Notes: generated by a model not told the origin, from the sequence alone. 64,000 nucleotides of DNA from an uncultured Clostridia bacterium (GCA_930990065.1 CAKNOA010000001.1:223191-287190); one strand, 5' to 3'. Positions 1-9,468 are shown, counted from the first letter of the stretch. Made by a program: numbers and translations.

Positions 1-850
1 CTTCATGCAGTGGAACCGCCTGCTCAGCCGGCTGACCCACCACAAAGAAGATAACAAGACCACCTCGGAAGATCTGATGACCATGGTCGATGAAGCTCAG
101 AACGACGGCGGTATTGACGAAGAAAACGGGGAACTAATCCGTTCGGCCATTGAATTTAACGATTTGGAAGCCAACGATATTTTGACCCCCCGGGTTGATT
201 TGACAGCCGTACGGACAACGACCACCATGGAGGAATTGGGCCAGGTATTTGTCAATTGCACCTTTTCCCGTGTACTGGTTTACGAAGATACGGTCGATAA
301 TATCGTGGGTATGATCCATGAAAAGGATTATTTCGCCGGTATGAGCCGCGGCCTTACCACTATTCGCCCGCTGATCAAAAAGGTGATCTATGTTTCGGGC
401 AGCATCAAAATTTCCCGTCTATTGCGCCTGATTCAGCAATCGAAAACCCACATGGCGGTGGTTGTGGATGAATTTGGCGGCACCGAAGGGATTGTAACGC
501 TGGAAGATATCCTGGAAGAACTGGTGGGCGAAATTTGGGACGAACACGACGTGGTGGAAAACGACTTTGAAAAACTCAACGAGACCACGTACCTCATCGC
601 TGGGAACGCTAATTTGGAAGATTTCTTCGATCAATTCGATCTTCCCTTTAAAGAAGACGAATATGAATCCTTTACTGTCGGCGGTTGGGTCATGGAAGAG
701 TTGGGCCACATCCCGGAACCGGGCGATCATTTTACATATGATGACTGCGAAGTGCATGTGGTTTCGGTGGAAAAACGCCATGTAACAAAAATCCGCTTGA
801 TCCTCCCTTCCGCTCACGAAAAAAGCGAACACACAACAAAAGAGGACTAA
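1..850 (+). CDS. CorC/HlyC-family CBS-domain membrane protein, C-terminal part
   Basis: The reading frame is open to the left edge of the window, so the gene starts outside it. The visible 280 residues hold a pair of CBS domains (about residues 60-185, with motifs such as DVEFGGTEGIVT-like VVVDEFGGTEGIVTLED) and a C-terminal CorC_HlyC transporter-associated domain (about 200-275). Family members are usually 420-450 residues with an N-terminal DUF21/CNNM membrane domain, which must lie upstream of base 1. These proteins are linked to Mg/Co homeostasis; the hemolysin name is historical. It converges on rqcH and shares a bidirectional terminator with it. The family call is firm; the transported ion cannot be told from sequence. 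Confidence 0.9.
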   Translation, partial: FMQWNRLLSRLTHHKEDNKTTSEDLMTMVDEAQNDGGIDEENGELIRSAIEFNDLEANDILTPRVDLTAVRTTTTMEELGQVFVNCTFSRVLVYEDTVDNIVGMIHEKDYFAGMSRGLTTIRPLIKKVIYVSGSIKISRLLRLIQQSKTHMAVVVDEFGGTEGIVTLEDILEELVGEIWDEHDVVENDFEKLNETTYLIAGNANLEDFFDQFDLPFKEDEYESFTVGGWVMEELGHIPEPGDHFTYDDCEVHVVSVEKRHVTKIRLILPSAHEKSEHTTKED

Positions 851-866
851 ACGAGATATAGAAAAA

Positions 867-898
867 GACCGCAGAGTTTTTGCTCTGCGGTCTTTTTT
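867..898. terminator. Bidirectional intrinsic terminator
   Basis: A perfect 10-bp stem (GACCGCAGAG / CTCTGCGGTC) with a 6-nt loop is flanked by AAAAA on the left and TTTTTT on the right, so it can end transcription from both convergent genes. It overlaps the stop codon end of rqcH by a few bases. Confidence 0.9.
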
Positions 899-2645
899 AT
901 TTCTCTTCCGCTTGATGGGGATCGACATATAGGGTTTTATATTGGACATAGATCACCCGTCCCGGTTTGGCACCCTGAGGTTTGGTTACATGCTTTGCGT
1001 ACGTATAATCCACCGGCACCTGGGAAGAATCTTTGCCCCGGCTGTAGTGGGCCGCAAGCACGGCTGCCTCTTCCATCGCCGAGGGGCTCGGATCTTTGCC
1101 GTTCGTGAGCAAAATCACGTGGGAACCCGGCATATTCTTCACATGGAACCACATGTCGTAATTTTTGGCCGTTTTTAAGGTGAGCTGGTCGTTTTGCCGG
1201 TTGTTCCGGCCCACTAATACCACGCTGCCATCGGTGGTTGTAAAGCGAAGCGGCTCGCTGTGCTGCTGGGGCTGAATCTTTTTCCCCTTTGTCTTCCGGA
1301 TATACCCCTGTTCCATCAGCTCCAAGCGGATCGCCACCAGTTCTTTTTCGGTACGCGCCCGGCTCAGCTCTTCCAAAACCGAATCCAAATACAAAAGATC
1401 TTCTTTCGCAATGGCAATCTGCTCCGTAAGTTTTTCCTCGGCTGTACGCGCCTTGCGGTACTCTTTATAGTACTTCTGGGCATTTTGGTTGGGGGTCAGT
1501 GCCGGGTCCAGGGGGATTTCGATTTCCTCCCCGTTTTCGCTGTAAAAATTCGACAGCACCACCCGGCTGCTTCCTTTTTGAATCTGGTATTGATTGGCAC
1601 TGAGCAAATCGCCCATAATCCGCAGTTGTTCCCGGTTGGCGCTTTGGGTGAGTTCTGCCGTCTGGTTGGCAATTTTACGGGATAGGCGCTCGCTGACCGT
1701 TGTCAAAAGCCGTAGCAAATCCTGTTCCCGCACCCGCATGCGTTCCTGGGTATCGCGTTCCGTGTAAAAGTCATCCAGCAGCTGCGAAAAACTATCGCAC
1801 GGCCGTTCAATAGCCGAAGAACCGTACTGCCCAATATGGAAAAACGAAAAATCCATGGGCTTTTTTTGCAGGCTAACCACCATAAACGGTGTGCCATTTG
1901 CCTGTATCACGGTTTCTTTCAGGCGATGCAACAAAAATAGCAGTTTATCCCGCTGGCTGTCCGTCATGGTTTTAGCCGTCAGCGCAGCGCCCTTTCCCAC
2001 CTGAAAGGCTAGTTCCCGGCACACAATGGGTGATACCCCTTGCAGCACCTGCAGCAGAGCTTTCGATAGTTCAAAATCCCTGGGCAGTGCATCCATGTGC
2101 GCCAGGACGGCTTCCGGCTCCGTATCCAGCAGGCACAGTTTATCCTGCGGCGGCGGCAGCCGGTACGCAAGGCCCGGCAAAATCCACCGTTCCGAACTCA
2201 TATCCGCGTCTACCCGGCGGAGAGAATCGACGATTTTCCCTTCCGGGTCCACGAGGATCACGTTGCTGTAGCGCCCCATCACTTCGGCTACCAGTCGCAT
2301 TTCCACATGGTCGCCCAATTCGTTGACCGTATCGAACACGAACACCAAGAGCCTTTCCAGACCCGGCTGTTCCACCCGCAACAGCCGCCCACCGGTAAAC
2401 CGCTTGCGCAGCAGCATGCAGAACATGGGCGGCTGTGCCGGATTTTCGGGAAGCACCTGCGTAAAATGGACCCGCGCACTGTTAGCCCTTGCTGACAATA
2501 GTAGGTTCATCCGCTCTTTGCGGGTACGCAGCACAAACACCAGCTCGTCCCGATTGGGCTGATAGATTTTATCAATCCGGGCTTCCTTTGCCCGGTCCCA
2601 GATTTCCTTTTGCAAATGGTGCAAACATGCTCCGTCAAGAGCCAT
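897..2645 (-). CDS. rqcH: RqcH/NFACT family ribosome quality-control protein
   Basis: The 582-residue protein has the full NFACT layout: NFACT-N/fibronectin-binding A-like domain (about 1-270), helical/coiled-coil middle (about 280-440) and C-terminal NFACT-R/DUF814 domain (about 455-560, with GRNNRQNDQLTLK and MWFHVKNMPGSHVIL). In Bacillus, RqcH binds 50S subunits carrying stalled nascent chains and recruits tRNA-Ala to add alanine tails for degradation; older annotations call it a fibronectin-binding protein. Length is normal. The ATG at 2645 follows AAGAAGGG. It stands alone between a terminator and the Nif3-like gene, 38 bases away. Family assignment is firm; the quality-control role is by homology. 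Confidence 0.93.
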   Translation of the reverse strand: MALDGACLHHLQKEIWDRAKEARIDKIYQPNRDELVFVLRTRKERMNLLLSARANSARVHFTQVLPENPAQPPMFCMLLRKRFTGGRLLRVEQPGLERLLVFVFDTVNELGDHVEMRLVAEVMGRYSNVILVDPEGKIVDSLRRVDADMSSERWILPGLAYRLPPPQDKLCLLDTEPEAVLAHMDALPRDFELSKALLQVLQGVSPIVCRELAFQVGKGAALTAKTMTDSQRDKLLFLLHRLKETVIQANGTPFMVVSLQKKPMDFSFFHIGQYGSSAIERPCDSFSQLLDDFYTERDTQERMRVREQDLLRLLTTVSERLSRKIANQTAELTQSANREQLRIMGDLLSANQYQIQKGSSRVVLSNFYSENGEEIEIPLDPALTPNQNAQKYYKEYRKARTAEEKLTEQIAIAKEDLLYLDSVLEELSRARTEKELVAIRLELMEQGYIRKTKGKKIQPQQHSEPLRFTTTDGSVVLVGRNNRQNDQLTLKTAKNYDMWFHVKNMPGSHVILLTNGKDPSPSAMEEAAVLAAHYSRGKDSSQVPVDYTYAKHVTKPQGAKPGRVIYVQYKTLYVDPHQAEEK

Positions 2646-2683
2646 TGGATTCCCTTCTTTCCTTCCCTTTCTACCGGCTTACT

Positions 2684-3454
2684 TTATACCTGGCATTCCG
2701 GTTCCCGGTTCGCCCCGGCTATGCGCACCGAAAGCCCGGGGAACTGTTGTTCCATCTTCTCTTTTAAGGCTGGTAGCACAATGGTCTCGGTGGCAAAATG
2801 GCCGGCTGTAATCAAAGTCATGCCGTTCTCTTTCGCTTGCAGCAATTGGTGATGCCGGCTTTCCCCGGTCACCAGCGCATCGGCTCCCAAGTGCTGTACG
2901 CCGTCCAAGCAATCGGCGCCGGAGCCGCTGCACACCGCCACTTGGCGGATGGGTTTGCCCCCATCCACTACGCGCACGCTTTCCGCGTACAGATCGGCTT
3001 TTACTTTTTCCGCCAGTTCCAACGCCGTGAAGGAATGGGGCAGTTCCCCGATGAGGGCTTCCATCACCTGTTCACATGGCAGCACCCACCGGGTGTTGGC
3101 AAGACCCAGTGCCCTCGCTAGCTCTGTATTGACCCCAAAAGTAGGGGCAAAATCCAAATTCGTGTGGGCGCATACCGCCGCCATCCCATGCCGGGCCAAC
3201 TGGTACACGGCCGACTCTTCGGCTACCTGTTTGAGTGGGTGAAAGATCACCGGATGGTGGCTGACAATCAGCCCGGCGCCCCAGGCAGCCGCTTCCCTGA
3301 CGACATCCGGTGTGATATCCAGCGCCATCATCACTTTGTCTGTTTGCTGCCAGCGGCTGCCCACCAGCAGCCCAGGGTTGTCAAACGACAGTGCGTTTTC
3401 AAACGGCGCAAAACTTTCAATCCAATCGTATACGTCTCCTACGCACACTTTCAT
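2684..3454 (-). CDS. Nif3-like dinuclear metal center protein (YqfO family)
   Basis: A 256-residue NIF3 (GTP cyclohydrolase I type 2-like) protein. Metal-ligand signatures are visible: IVSHHPVIFHPL (about 67-78), VCAHTNLDFA (about 98-107) and the C-terminal ITAGHFATET. Compared with Bacillus YqfO it lacks the inserted PII-like domain, like most Nif3 proteins. Its biochemical role is not settled. The ATG at 3454 is chosen over an earlier in-frame ATG because it has AAGGAGG 11 bases upstream and forms an ATGA overlap with the stop of trmK. The trmK-nif3 pairing is common in Firmicutes. Confidence 0.9.
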   Translation of the reverse strand: MKVCVGDVYDWIESFAPFENALSFDNPGLLVGSRWQQTDKVMMALDITPDVVREAAAWGAGLIVSHHPVIFHPLKQVAEESAVYQLARHGMAAVCAHTNLDFAPTFGVNTELARALGLANTRWVLPCEQVMEALIGELPHSFTALELAEKVKADLYAESVRVVDGGKPIRQVAVCSGSGADCLDGVQHLGADALVTGESRHHQLLQAKENGMTLITAGHFATETIVLPALKEKMEQQFPGLSVRIAGANREPECQV

Positions 3455-4161
3455 ACAAGCGGTTCCTCCTTCCACCGGTTCATTCGCTTTTCCAGTTCCC
3501 GCATAGCGGTTTCCAACCGAGCCACCGTCTCCCCGTCCCCACGATGCAGCGCTCCCGTTCTTTCTTTTTGAGCCCTGTCATATTCTTTCTGCAAAAAAGC
3601 GTGTTCCGCTTCGGTTTCCCCGGCAATTGCGCCAACAAAGCAGGCTGTTTGCGGATCGCTGGGGCCTGGGTCCCCCGTATAGCGGGCTTTTATCACCGTA
3701 TAGACGTGTTTTCCTTCCCGGCAGCAGGCTTCCTTTTCCAAAGAAAAGCCCTGCTCCAACAAAAACAGCCGCAACGCGCGCACCGCCGTCATGGGCTGCA
3801 AAATCAGGGTGATTTCCGGGTTTTGAATCCAGTCGCAATCCCCCAGAATACGGGCCATCAGCTCCCCGCCCATTCCGGCGATGACAATGGTGTCCACTTC
3901 TCCGGCAGCAAAACGTGCCAAGCCATCCGACAAGCGGGTTTCCACCTGACCGGCTACCTGATACCGGGCAATGGTATCCCGGGCGCTCTGCAGGGGGCCT
4001 TCCCCGATGTCGGCCGCTATGGCCTTTTGAATTTTGCCGCTGCGGCACAGCCAAACCGGTAAATAGGCATGATCCGTACCAATATCGGCCAGCCGTGCGT
4101 TTTCCGGTACAAAACCGGCGCAAAGCCGCAATCTTTCTTCCAGTTGGAACAAGGGGCGCAT
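3451..4161 (-). CDS. trmK: tRNA (adenine22-N1)-methyltransferase TrmK
   Basis: The 236-residue protein starts with the TrmK hallmark LADIGTDHAYLPVWL (SAM-binding motif I) and has VIAGMGGELMARIL, typical for the family, then a C-terminal coiled helical tail (about 190-236). It makes m1A22 in tRNA using S-adenosylmethionine. The ATG at 4161 has AAAGGAGGA upstream; a longer in-frame start would add 17 unlikely residues. It overlaps the Nif3-like gene by ATGA, so the two are translationally coupled. Confidence 0.93.
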   Translation of the reverse strand: MRPLFQLEERLRLCAGFVPENARLADIGTDHAYLPVWLCRSGKIQKAIAADIGEGPLQSARDTIARYQVAGQVETRLSDGLARFAAGEVDTIVIAGMGGELMARILGDCDWIQNPEITLILQPMTAVRALRLFLLEQGFSLEKEACCREGKHVYTVIKARYTGDPGPSDPQTACFVGAIAGETEAEHAFLQKEYDRAQKERTGALHRGDGETVARLETAMRELEKRMNRWKEEPLV

Positions 4162-4242
4162 GGGGCTTCCTCCTTTGCAGAACAGACGAGCCGCCCGGCA
4201 CCGCACAGGCACCGGGCGGCTCTACGAAATCTGCCGCGAAAC

Positions 4243-4446
4243 TTACTGTTTGGCCAGATGAGCGTTCAGTTTTTCAACCAGCACATTGGCATCCACACCA
4301 TGCACCATGCAAGCTTCCGCCAGCGATTCCCCACGGGACGCCGGGCAGCCCAAGCAGTGCATACCCATTTCCAGGAAGAACGGTGCCGTCGAAGCATCCA
4401 TATCCAAAATTTCGCCGATCAGTGTATCTTTTGTGACCTGTGCCAT
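4243..4446 (-). CDS. DUF1858 domain small protein
   Basis: A 67-residue protein matching the DUF1858 (hybrid-cluster-associated disulfide domain) pattern: an N-terminal helical stretch (DTLIGEILDMD) and the conserved MHCLGCPASRGESLAEAC motif with a CxxC pair. Such proteins are common in anaerobes, sometimes as a domain of redox or hybrid-cluster proteins; the function is unknown. The ATG at 4446 has GGAGGAAATGAAT upstream. A GC-rich hairpin lies just downstream (4188-4222) but has no T-run. Confidence 0.85.
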   Translation of the reverse strand: MAQVTKDTLIGEILDMDASTAPFFLEMGMHCLGCPASRGESLAEACMVHGVDANVLVEKLNAHLAKQ

Positions 4447-4551
4447 ATTCATTTCCTCCATTTCAATTGACTGGCGGCCAAAGGTGGCCAAACCTTTATC
4501 ATTATAATCTCCCGCCCGGTAGTTTGCAATACTTTCGCTTTAGGAAGATAT

Positions 4552-4591
4552 AGAAAAAATCCCCCGAAAGGATTTTTCGTCCTTTCGGGGG
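4552..4591 (-). terminator. Intrinsic terminator of the zinc-ribbon gene
   Basis: A perfect 12-bp stem (CCCCCGAAAGGA at 4561-4572 with its complement at 4580-4591). On the minus strand it is followed by ATTTTTTC, matching the end of the zinc-ribbon gene at 4620. Confidence 0.9.
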
Positions 4592-4619
4592 AAAACTTCC
4601 GAAGAAAACGAGGGAGCTA

Positions 4620-4898
4620 TTAGCCCATTTCTCTTCTCTTTGCGAAGCATTCGCTGCAATATACAGGACGATCTTCGCGGGGCTTGAAGGGAACTTTCGC
4701 TTCTTTGCCGCAGTCAGCGCAGATAGCCGTGTACATTTCGCGGGCGGGCTTGGTGGCATTCTTACGGGCATCGCGGCAAGCCTTGCATCTCTGGGGCTCG
4801 TTTACAAAGCCCTTCGAGGCGTAGAATTCCTGTTCGCCGGCAGTGAAAACGAATTCAGCGCCGCATTCTTTGCATACCAGAGTCTTGTCTTCGTACAT
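4620..4898 (-). CDS. Zinc-ribbon domain protein with two four-cysteine modules
   Basis: A 92-residue protein with two zinc-ribbon-like modules: CKEC (about 9-12) with CKAC (about 38-41), then CADC (about 60-63) with CSEC (about 80-83). The spacing matches the widespread probable-zinc-ribbon family of Clostridia, usually 90-100 residues, whose role is unknown; nucleic-acid or protein binding is a guess. A GAGGT motif precedes the ATG at 4898, and a strong terminator follows the stop. It lies 109 bases downstream of the sigma factor gene, with no terminator between, so it may be co-transcribed. Confidence 0.85.
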   Translation of the reverse strand: MYEDKTLVCKECGAEFVFTAGEQEFYASKGFVNEPQRCKACRDARKNATKPAREMYTAICADCGKEAKVPFKPREDRPVYCSECFAKRREMG

Positions 4899-5007
4899 GG
4901 TGATAACCTCACTTTGGAAAAATTATTGCCCGTAGACGGATTCGGACCGCCGCCTTTGAAAAAAGTAATCAACGCTCTGCAACCTAAGCTACCGGGGCAT
5001 ATATGAC

Positions 5008-5586
5008 CTATATGGAGTCGCGCAGTTTCTTACGCGCCCGCTGCAATGCATTGTCAGCTGCTTTGGGCGAGATCTGCAATTTTTCACCGATTTGCCGGTA
5101 CGTAAAGCCCTGCAAATACAGCGAAAAAATCCGCTTTTCCATATCGGTAAACTGTTCTTTCATCTTCCTGCGAATCTGCTCCGCCACCGCTTCGACCTCT
5201 ACCCGGTTTTGCAGGTCATCCTCCGGCCTATTCGAAGTAAGCTGCCACTGCAAATCCGGTTCATCCAGAGAAAGAGACGTATTCAGTGTGCGCGAAGCAT
5301 TCCCGCTGCCCTTTCGCACCAGCGAAATCAACCGGTTGGAAATGCAGCGCCCCGCATAGGTAGCAAACGATGCTTTTTGACCGGGCCGGAATGAATGGGC
5401 CGCTGCCAGCAATCCCAATAACCCTTCCTGCGTCCAATCATCTTCGTCAAACCCCTGCATGCGGAAACGAGCCGCAATCCGATGAACCAAATACGAATAC
5501 CGGAGCAGCACCTCTTCCGCCGCCGCCCGGTCGCCGGACCGAACGCGGGAAAAAAGCTGCTCTTCACGGTTGGCTTTCATTTCCAC
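5008..5586 (-). CDS. SigH-like RNA polymerase sigma-70 family factor
   Basis: A 192-residue sigma-70 family protein with region 2 (about 25-95, DDWTQEGLLGLLAAAHSF and FATYAGRCISNRL) and region 4 helix-turn-helix (about 140-190, YRQIGEKLQISPKAADNAL). The RxGDRxAxEEVLxRY start and overall size resemble SigH/Spo0H, the stationary-phase and pre-sporulation factor, but orthology cannot be proved here. The GTG at 5586 is preferred over the ATG at 5580 because GAGGTG sits 7 bases before it. It is driven by a near-consensus promoter at 5622-5650. Confidence 0.85.
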   Translation of the reverse strand: MEMKANREEQLFSRVRSGDRAAAEEVLLRYSYLVHRIAARFRMQGFDEDDWTQEGLLGLLAAAHSFRPGQKASFATYAGRCISNRLISLVRKGSGNASRTLNTSLSLDEPDLQWQLTSNRPEDDLQNRVEVEAVAEQIRRKMKEQFTDMEKRIFSLYLQGFTYRQIGEKLQISPKAADNALQRARKKLRDSI

Positions 5587-5621
5587 ACAAAGGCACCTCA
5601 GGTATAGATGAACTTAAATTG

Positions 5622-5650
5622 AGTATACACCTATAGGGGCAAAAAGTCAA
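5622..5650 (-). promoter_or_regulatory. SigA-type promoter of the SigH-like gene
   Basis: On the minus strand TTGACT and TATACT are separated by exactly 17 bases, 36 bases upstream of the GTG start. The surrounding DNA (5600-5790) is AT-rich. Confidence 0.85.
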
Positions 5651-5730
5651 TATTTATTTTTCTTTACATAAATTTCGCTTTCTCTTTCAATAATTTCCAT
5701 ATAAAACGACAAATCCTATTCCGTTTTTCC

Positions 5731-5759
5731 TTTTCTTTTCGCCTTTTTTCTTTTATAAT
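5731..5759 (+). promoter_or_regulatory. Possible promoter of comM
   Basis: A perfect TATAAT (5754-5759) lies 40 bases before the comM ATG. The matching -35 position holds only TTTTCT at 17-base spacing, so the promoter is weak or needs help. Confidence 0.45.
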
Positions 5760-5799
5760 AAAAGGATGAAAAGTAGTTGAAAAAACGGGGTGTATTGTC

Positions 5800-7332
5800 A
5801 TGTTTACACAAGTACACAGCATAGGATTTCATGGGCTGGATGCTTTCCCGGTTCTGGTAGAAGCCGACCTATCGAATGGACTGCCGGGCTTTGAAATTGT
5901 AGGGCTGCCCGATGCTTCCGTGCGGGAATCCAAAGACCGGGTGCGGGCGGCCCTGAAAAATTGTGGCTTTACCTACCCCATGAGCCGCATTACCATGAAT
6001 TTGGCCCCGGCGGATAAGAAAAAAGAGGGCCCCCTTTACGATTTGCCGCTGTTCATCGCCCTGCTGAAAGCCAGCGGCCAGCTGGACGCCTGTACCGATG
6101 ACTGCCTGTTTGCCGGAGAATTGTCGCTGGCGGGAGAAGTACGCGCCATTCACGGCGTGCTGCCCATGGTGATTGCCGCCAGGGAAGCCGGATTTACCCG
6201 AATATTTGTACCGGCTGTCAATGCGGCCGAAGGGGCCGTCGTGGAAGGGATTGAGGTATACGGCATACCCGATATCCGTGCGCTGCTGCTTCACCTGACC
6301 GGCCGGCAACCCCTACCGGTGGCTAAGCCCCTCCCTCCAGAGGAGCAACCCGTCTGCCAAATTCCCGATTTTTCGGATGTGCGGGGACAGGCGGAAGCCA
6401 AACGCGCCCTGGAAATTGCCGCCAGCGGCGGGCACAACGTGCTGTTGATCGGCCCTCCCGGTTCGGGCAAAAGTATGCTCGCCAAGCGCCTGCCCTCTAT
6501 TTTGCCCGATATGACGTTCGAGGAAATGCTCGAAACTACGAAAATTCATTCCATTGCCGGAACCTTGCCGCCGGGCAGCCCCCTGATTCAAACCAGGCCG
6601 TTCCGGGCCCCCCATCACACCGTTTCCCCCGCGGGGCTTTCCGGTGGCGGTACATCGCCGCGGCCGGGCGAAATCTCGCTGGCCCATAACGGCGTACTGT
6701 TTTTGGATGAATTACCGGAATTTAGCCGCAGCGCCATGGAAGTGCTACGCCAACCTATCGAAGACGGGGTGGTCACGATTTCCCGAGTAAACGGCACCAT
6801 CACGTACCCCTGTTCTGTGATGCTAGTAGCGGCCATGAACCCCTGCCCCTGCGGGTATTTTGGGCACCCTACCCGGCCGTGTACCTGTTCCTCCCAGCAG
6901 GTGAACCGCTATTTATCCCGGGTATCCGGCCCGTTGCTGGACCGGCTGGATTTGCACATTGAAGTGCCGCCGGTGGAATTTGACGAACTTTCGTCCCATA
7001 CACCTTCGGAATCTTCCCGGGAGATCCGGGCCCGGGTCAATCGGGCCCGTGCCATTCAGCATGAGCGTTTTCAGGGTACAACTATCACCTGTAATGCCCG
7101 CATGGGTGCCGGGGAACTGCGCACCTGCTGTCCTTTACACGACAAAGCCCGGTTGCTCTTGCGCAGCGCTTTTGACCGTATGGGGCTTTCAGCCCGGGCG
7201 TACGATCGGGTACTAAAAGTCGCGCGTACCATCGCCGATTTGGATCAATCTGAGGTAATCCAGCCCGCCCACGTGGCCGAAGCGGTGCAGTACCGCAGCC
7301 TGGACCGCAAGTACTGGTCCCGGGAACTGTAA
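5800..7332 (+). CDS. comM: YifB/ComM family Mg-chelatase-like AAA+ ATPase
   Basis: The 510-residue protein has the N-terminal ChlI-type domain (about 20-190), a Mg-chelatase AAA+ module with Walker [16 protein letters not shown] (about 214-228) and Walker [12 protein letters not shown], the [10 protein letters not shown] zinc-like cysteine motif, and a C-terminal Mg_chelatase_C domain. In naturally competent bacteria ComM is a hexameric helicase promoting branch migration during DNA uptake; elsewhere its role is unclear. Length is normal (about 500). ACGGGGTG precedes the ATG. It converges on the AlkD-like gene across a bidirectional terminator. Confidence 0.93.
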   Translation: MFTQVHSIGFHGLDAFPVLVEADLSNGLPGFEIVGLPDASVRESKDRVRAALKNCGFTYPMSRITMNLAPADKKKEGPLYDLPLFIALLKASGQLDACTDDCLFAGELSLAGEVRAIHGVLPMVIAAREAGFTRIFVPAVNAAEGAVVEGIEVYGIPDIRALLLHLTGRQPLPVAKPLPPEEQPVCQIPDFSDVRGQAEAKRALEIAASGGHNVLLIGPPGSGKSMLAKRLPSILPDMTFEEMLETTKIHSIAGTLPPGSPLIQTRPFRAPHHTVSPAGLSGGGTSPRPGEISLAHNGVLFLDELPEFSRSAMEVLRQPIEDGVVTISRVNGTITYPCSVMLVAAMNPCPCGYFGHPTRPCTCSSQQVNRYLSRVSGPLLDRLDLHIEVPPVEFDELSSHTPSESSREIRARVNRARAIQHERFQGTTITCNARMGAGELRTCCPLHDKARLLLRSAFDRMGLSARAYDRVLKVARTIADLDQSEVIQPAHVAEAVQYRSLDRKYWSREL

Positions 7333-7343
7333 CAAACCGATAA

Positions 7344-7382
7344 AAAAGCCTGTCCCGGTTCTGATACCGAAACAGGCTTTTC
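7344..7382. terminator. Bidirectional intrinsic terminator
   Basis: A stem AAAAGCCTGT / ACAGGCTTTT encloses a loop of about 18 bases and has A- and T-runs on its two sides. It sits between the convergent comM and AlkD-like genes. Confidence 0.85.
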
Positions 7383-8099
7383 TTATTTTTCTTTTTCCCT
7401 GCGCAGGGCCCGCAGGACTTCTTTTTCTTCTTTGGAAATGCGCCGGCTCTCGATGGCCTTTTGAATGGCTTTCTGGCGCACCCACTCATCTAGCTTTTGG
7501 CCCTTTAGATACGGCCATATGGTCTCCGGCTGCTTACATAGGGCCGTTGCGAAATACCAAGCTGCCATCATATTGACGTAGTATTCCTGCGACCGGACGG
7601 CCGCTACCCATTCGGGCATAACAGGGTCAAAAAAATCATCTAAATATTCGCTGAGCAATACCCCTATGCCAAACCGCACAGTATAGGGATGGTCGCTTTT
7701 CATCCATTGGTGGGCTTGAGCGGGCAGTTCCTTCGGGTGCGTATGAAACACCCGCGGGTGCATCATATCACAGGTAGCCCAGTTATCCACAAACGGCAAA
7801 AACTGGTCAAGGGCCTGGACACACGCTTCATAGGAGGGGATTTTTTCAATCAAACAGGCGTGCAGATTATTTTCGTCATAATACCGGTGCGGCAGCTGTT
7901 GCATAAAAGCGGCTGCCTGCTCGGTGTTGTGCAGCTGGGCGGCTAATTTGCGCACCTCCGGCACACGCACCCCCAGTACCGTTTCGGGCGCCACCGTGGG
8001 GATTAACCGGCACTGAAAATCACGGTAGGAGGCATCGGCCTGCTCTTGAAGAGCTTCTAATACCGTTTTTTCTTCGAACCATTTATGATGTTCTCCCAT
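7383..8099 (-). CDS. AlkD-type DNA alkylation repair protein
   Basis: A 238-residue all-helical HEAT-like repeat protein of the AlkD family, which removes N3/N7-alkylated bases without base flipping. The key residues known from Bacillus cereus AlkD are matched: the NWATCD segment supplies the Trp and Asp four residues apart, and YTVRFGIGVLL supplies the Arg. Length is typical (about 230). The ATG at 8099 has AGGAGG 11 bases upstream; the open frame extends further but has no good start. Its first 17 bases overlap the end of the sensor kinase gene, so it may be read from that transcript. Confidence 0.88.
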   Translation of the reverse strand: MGEHHKWFEEKTVLEALQEQADASYRDFQCRLIPTVAPETVLGVRVPEVRKLAAQLHNTEQAAAFMQQLPHRYYDENNLHACLIEKIPSYEACVQALDQFLPFVDNWATCDMMHPRVFHTHPKELPAQAHQWMKSDHPYTVRFGIGVLLSEYLDDFFDPVMPEWVAAVRSQEYYVNMMAAWYFATALCKQPETIWPYLKGQKLDEWVRQKAIQKAIESRRISKEEKEVLRALRREKEK

Positions 8100-9468
8100 G
8101 ACATTCTCCCTCCTGATTTCCGCCTCCCGCTGGTTTACTGCACAAAAATACCAAGGACGTAAATTGCCCATCGTGGCATTCAACCCGCATGACACCGTTA
8201 TACTTTTCGGCTACGGCCTGTATGCTGGTAAGTCCTATTCCGTGACGGCGTCCATCTTCCTTTTTGCTGGTCATCATATGTCCATCGAGCGGAATAGGAT
8301 TCTTTTGAACCGGATTGATCACTTTCAGAAAAATCATTTTCTCCGTCTGCATCCAGATGGAAACCCGGATCCACTTTTCTTTATTGGTCAGTTGCCGGCA
8401 GGCTTCTATGGCATTTTCCAGCTGGTTTGAGAGAACGGCGCAGAGATCCGACGGCTCAATATTCGGCATTTGGGGGATATTCACCCGATAGGTAAACCGG
8501 ATGCCCTCATGTTTTGCTTCCGCCGCTTTGCAATTGATAATGGCATCGATCACATGGCAGCCGCTTTGGCAGGTGGGCCCCTCCACCGAAACCTTTTCCA
8601 GCAAGGAATCGATATACTGTTCGGTACCTGCATCATTCCCTTCGTGCGCCAACTGCCGCAGTACCACCAAGTGATGGTGAAAATCGTGGGTTTCTTTTGC
8701 ATAGGCACGCTGCTTGTCGTACAGATGCTGGTAGTTTTCCGCCATCATGCGGTTGGTTAAATCGAATAGATCATTGCGGTATTTCTGTGCTTTATACCGG
8801 TCGGACAGATAAAAAATCACGATAAGGGCCACAAGACATAACAGCGAGAAAACCCACAACGCAATCACCGCCGTGCGCAGAGAAAAGTTGCTTTCCCTGG
8901 CGATCATGGAAAACAGCGTCGACGTAACCGCATACAAACAGGCACTAACCGGAAGTAACCGGCAACAGAATTTACGGCTTACCGGCCGAAGCTGTGCCAA
9001 GGGTCGGCGCAGAACCATATACAAAAGCAGATCGGCCCCTTTATCCACACATAAAAACAACGTGCGCTGCCATCCGGGCTCCATCAGAATGGCAAAAGTC
9101 TGGGCTGTATCGTGTCCGGGAAACCCAATGACACCAATGGTAAACGCCAACACATAATCCAATGTATGAATGACAAAATACGTAATCACACAGGCCGTAG
9201 CCCGCAAAAGCCAGTTCCCGCTGGACGTAACCCCGGTAATTAGTACGACACCCACCATAGCAACAAAAATGGTAAAAAAGGAAAACGCGCTGATTTGATT
9301 CAGCCCGGTAATGAGCAACGTCATTAGCAGAGACGCCATGACCAGTACCCACCGGTACACGACCCGTTCCAAGCGTCTTTGGGCAATTTGTGTAACCGTA
9401 TGAATGGCCACCAGACTTTCTATCATGGTGGCCAACATTTCAATCAGCAGTTCCGGATGGCCCATCAT
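8083..9468 (-). CDS. GHKL-domain sensor histidine kinase (AgrC-like)
   Basis: A 461-residue kinase: about six membrane segments (residues 25-245), a short coiled linker, a DHp-like region with the phospho-acceptor histidine in ETHDFHHHLVVL, and a C-terminal GHKL ATPase domain (N-box LSNQLENAIEAC; G-box GRRHGIGLTSI). The layout fits the HPK10/AgrC-VirS group that senses peptides, but no agrB/agrD-like genes are near. The ATG at 9468 is chosen because it forms ATGA with the response regulator stop; a TTG further up is also possible. It pairs with the LytTR regulator just upstream. Confidence 0.9.
   Translation of the reverse strand: MMGHPELLIEMLATMIESLVAIHTVTQIAQRRLERVVYRWVLVMASLLMTLLITGLNQISAFSFFTIFVAMVGVVLITGVTSSGNWLLRATACVITYFVIHTLDYVLAFTIGVIGFPGHDTAQTFAILMEPGWQRTLFLCVDKGADLLLYMVLRRPLAQLRPVSRKFCCRLLPVSACLYAVTSTLFSMIARESNFSLRTAVIALWVFSLLCLVALIVIFYLSDRYKAQKYRNDLFDLTNRMMAENYQHLYDKQRAYAKETHDFHHHLVVLRQLAHEGNDAGTEQYIDSLLEKVSVEGPTCQSGCHVIDAIINCKAAEAKHEGIRFTYRVNIPQMPNIEPSDLCAVLSNQLENAIEACRQLTNKEKWIRVSIWMQTEKMIFLKVINPVQKNPIPLDGHMMTSKKEDGRRHGIGLTSIQAVAEKYNGVMRVECHDGQFTSLVFLCSKPAGGGNQEGECHGRTS

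Noticed and set aside
3391..4062. A 223-codon plus-strand frame opposite trmK and the Nif3-like gene
   Set aside because: It is a shadow of two well-supported minus-strand genes.
4188..4222. An 11-bp GC-rich hairpin between the DUF1858 gene and trmK
   Set aside because: No T-run follows on either strand, so it is not called a terminator; it may only slow or stabilise the mRNA.
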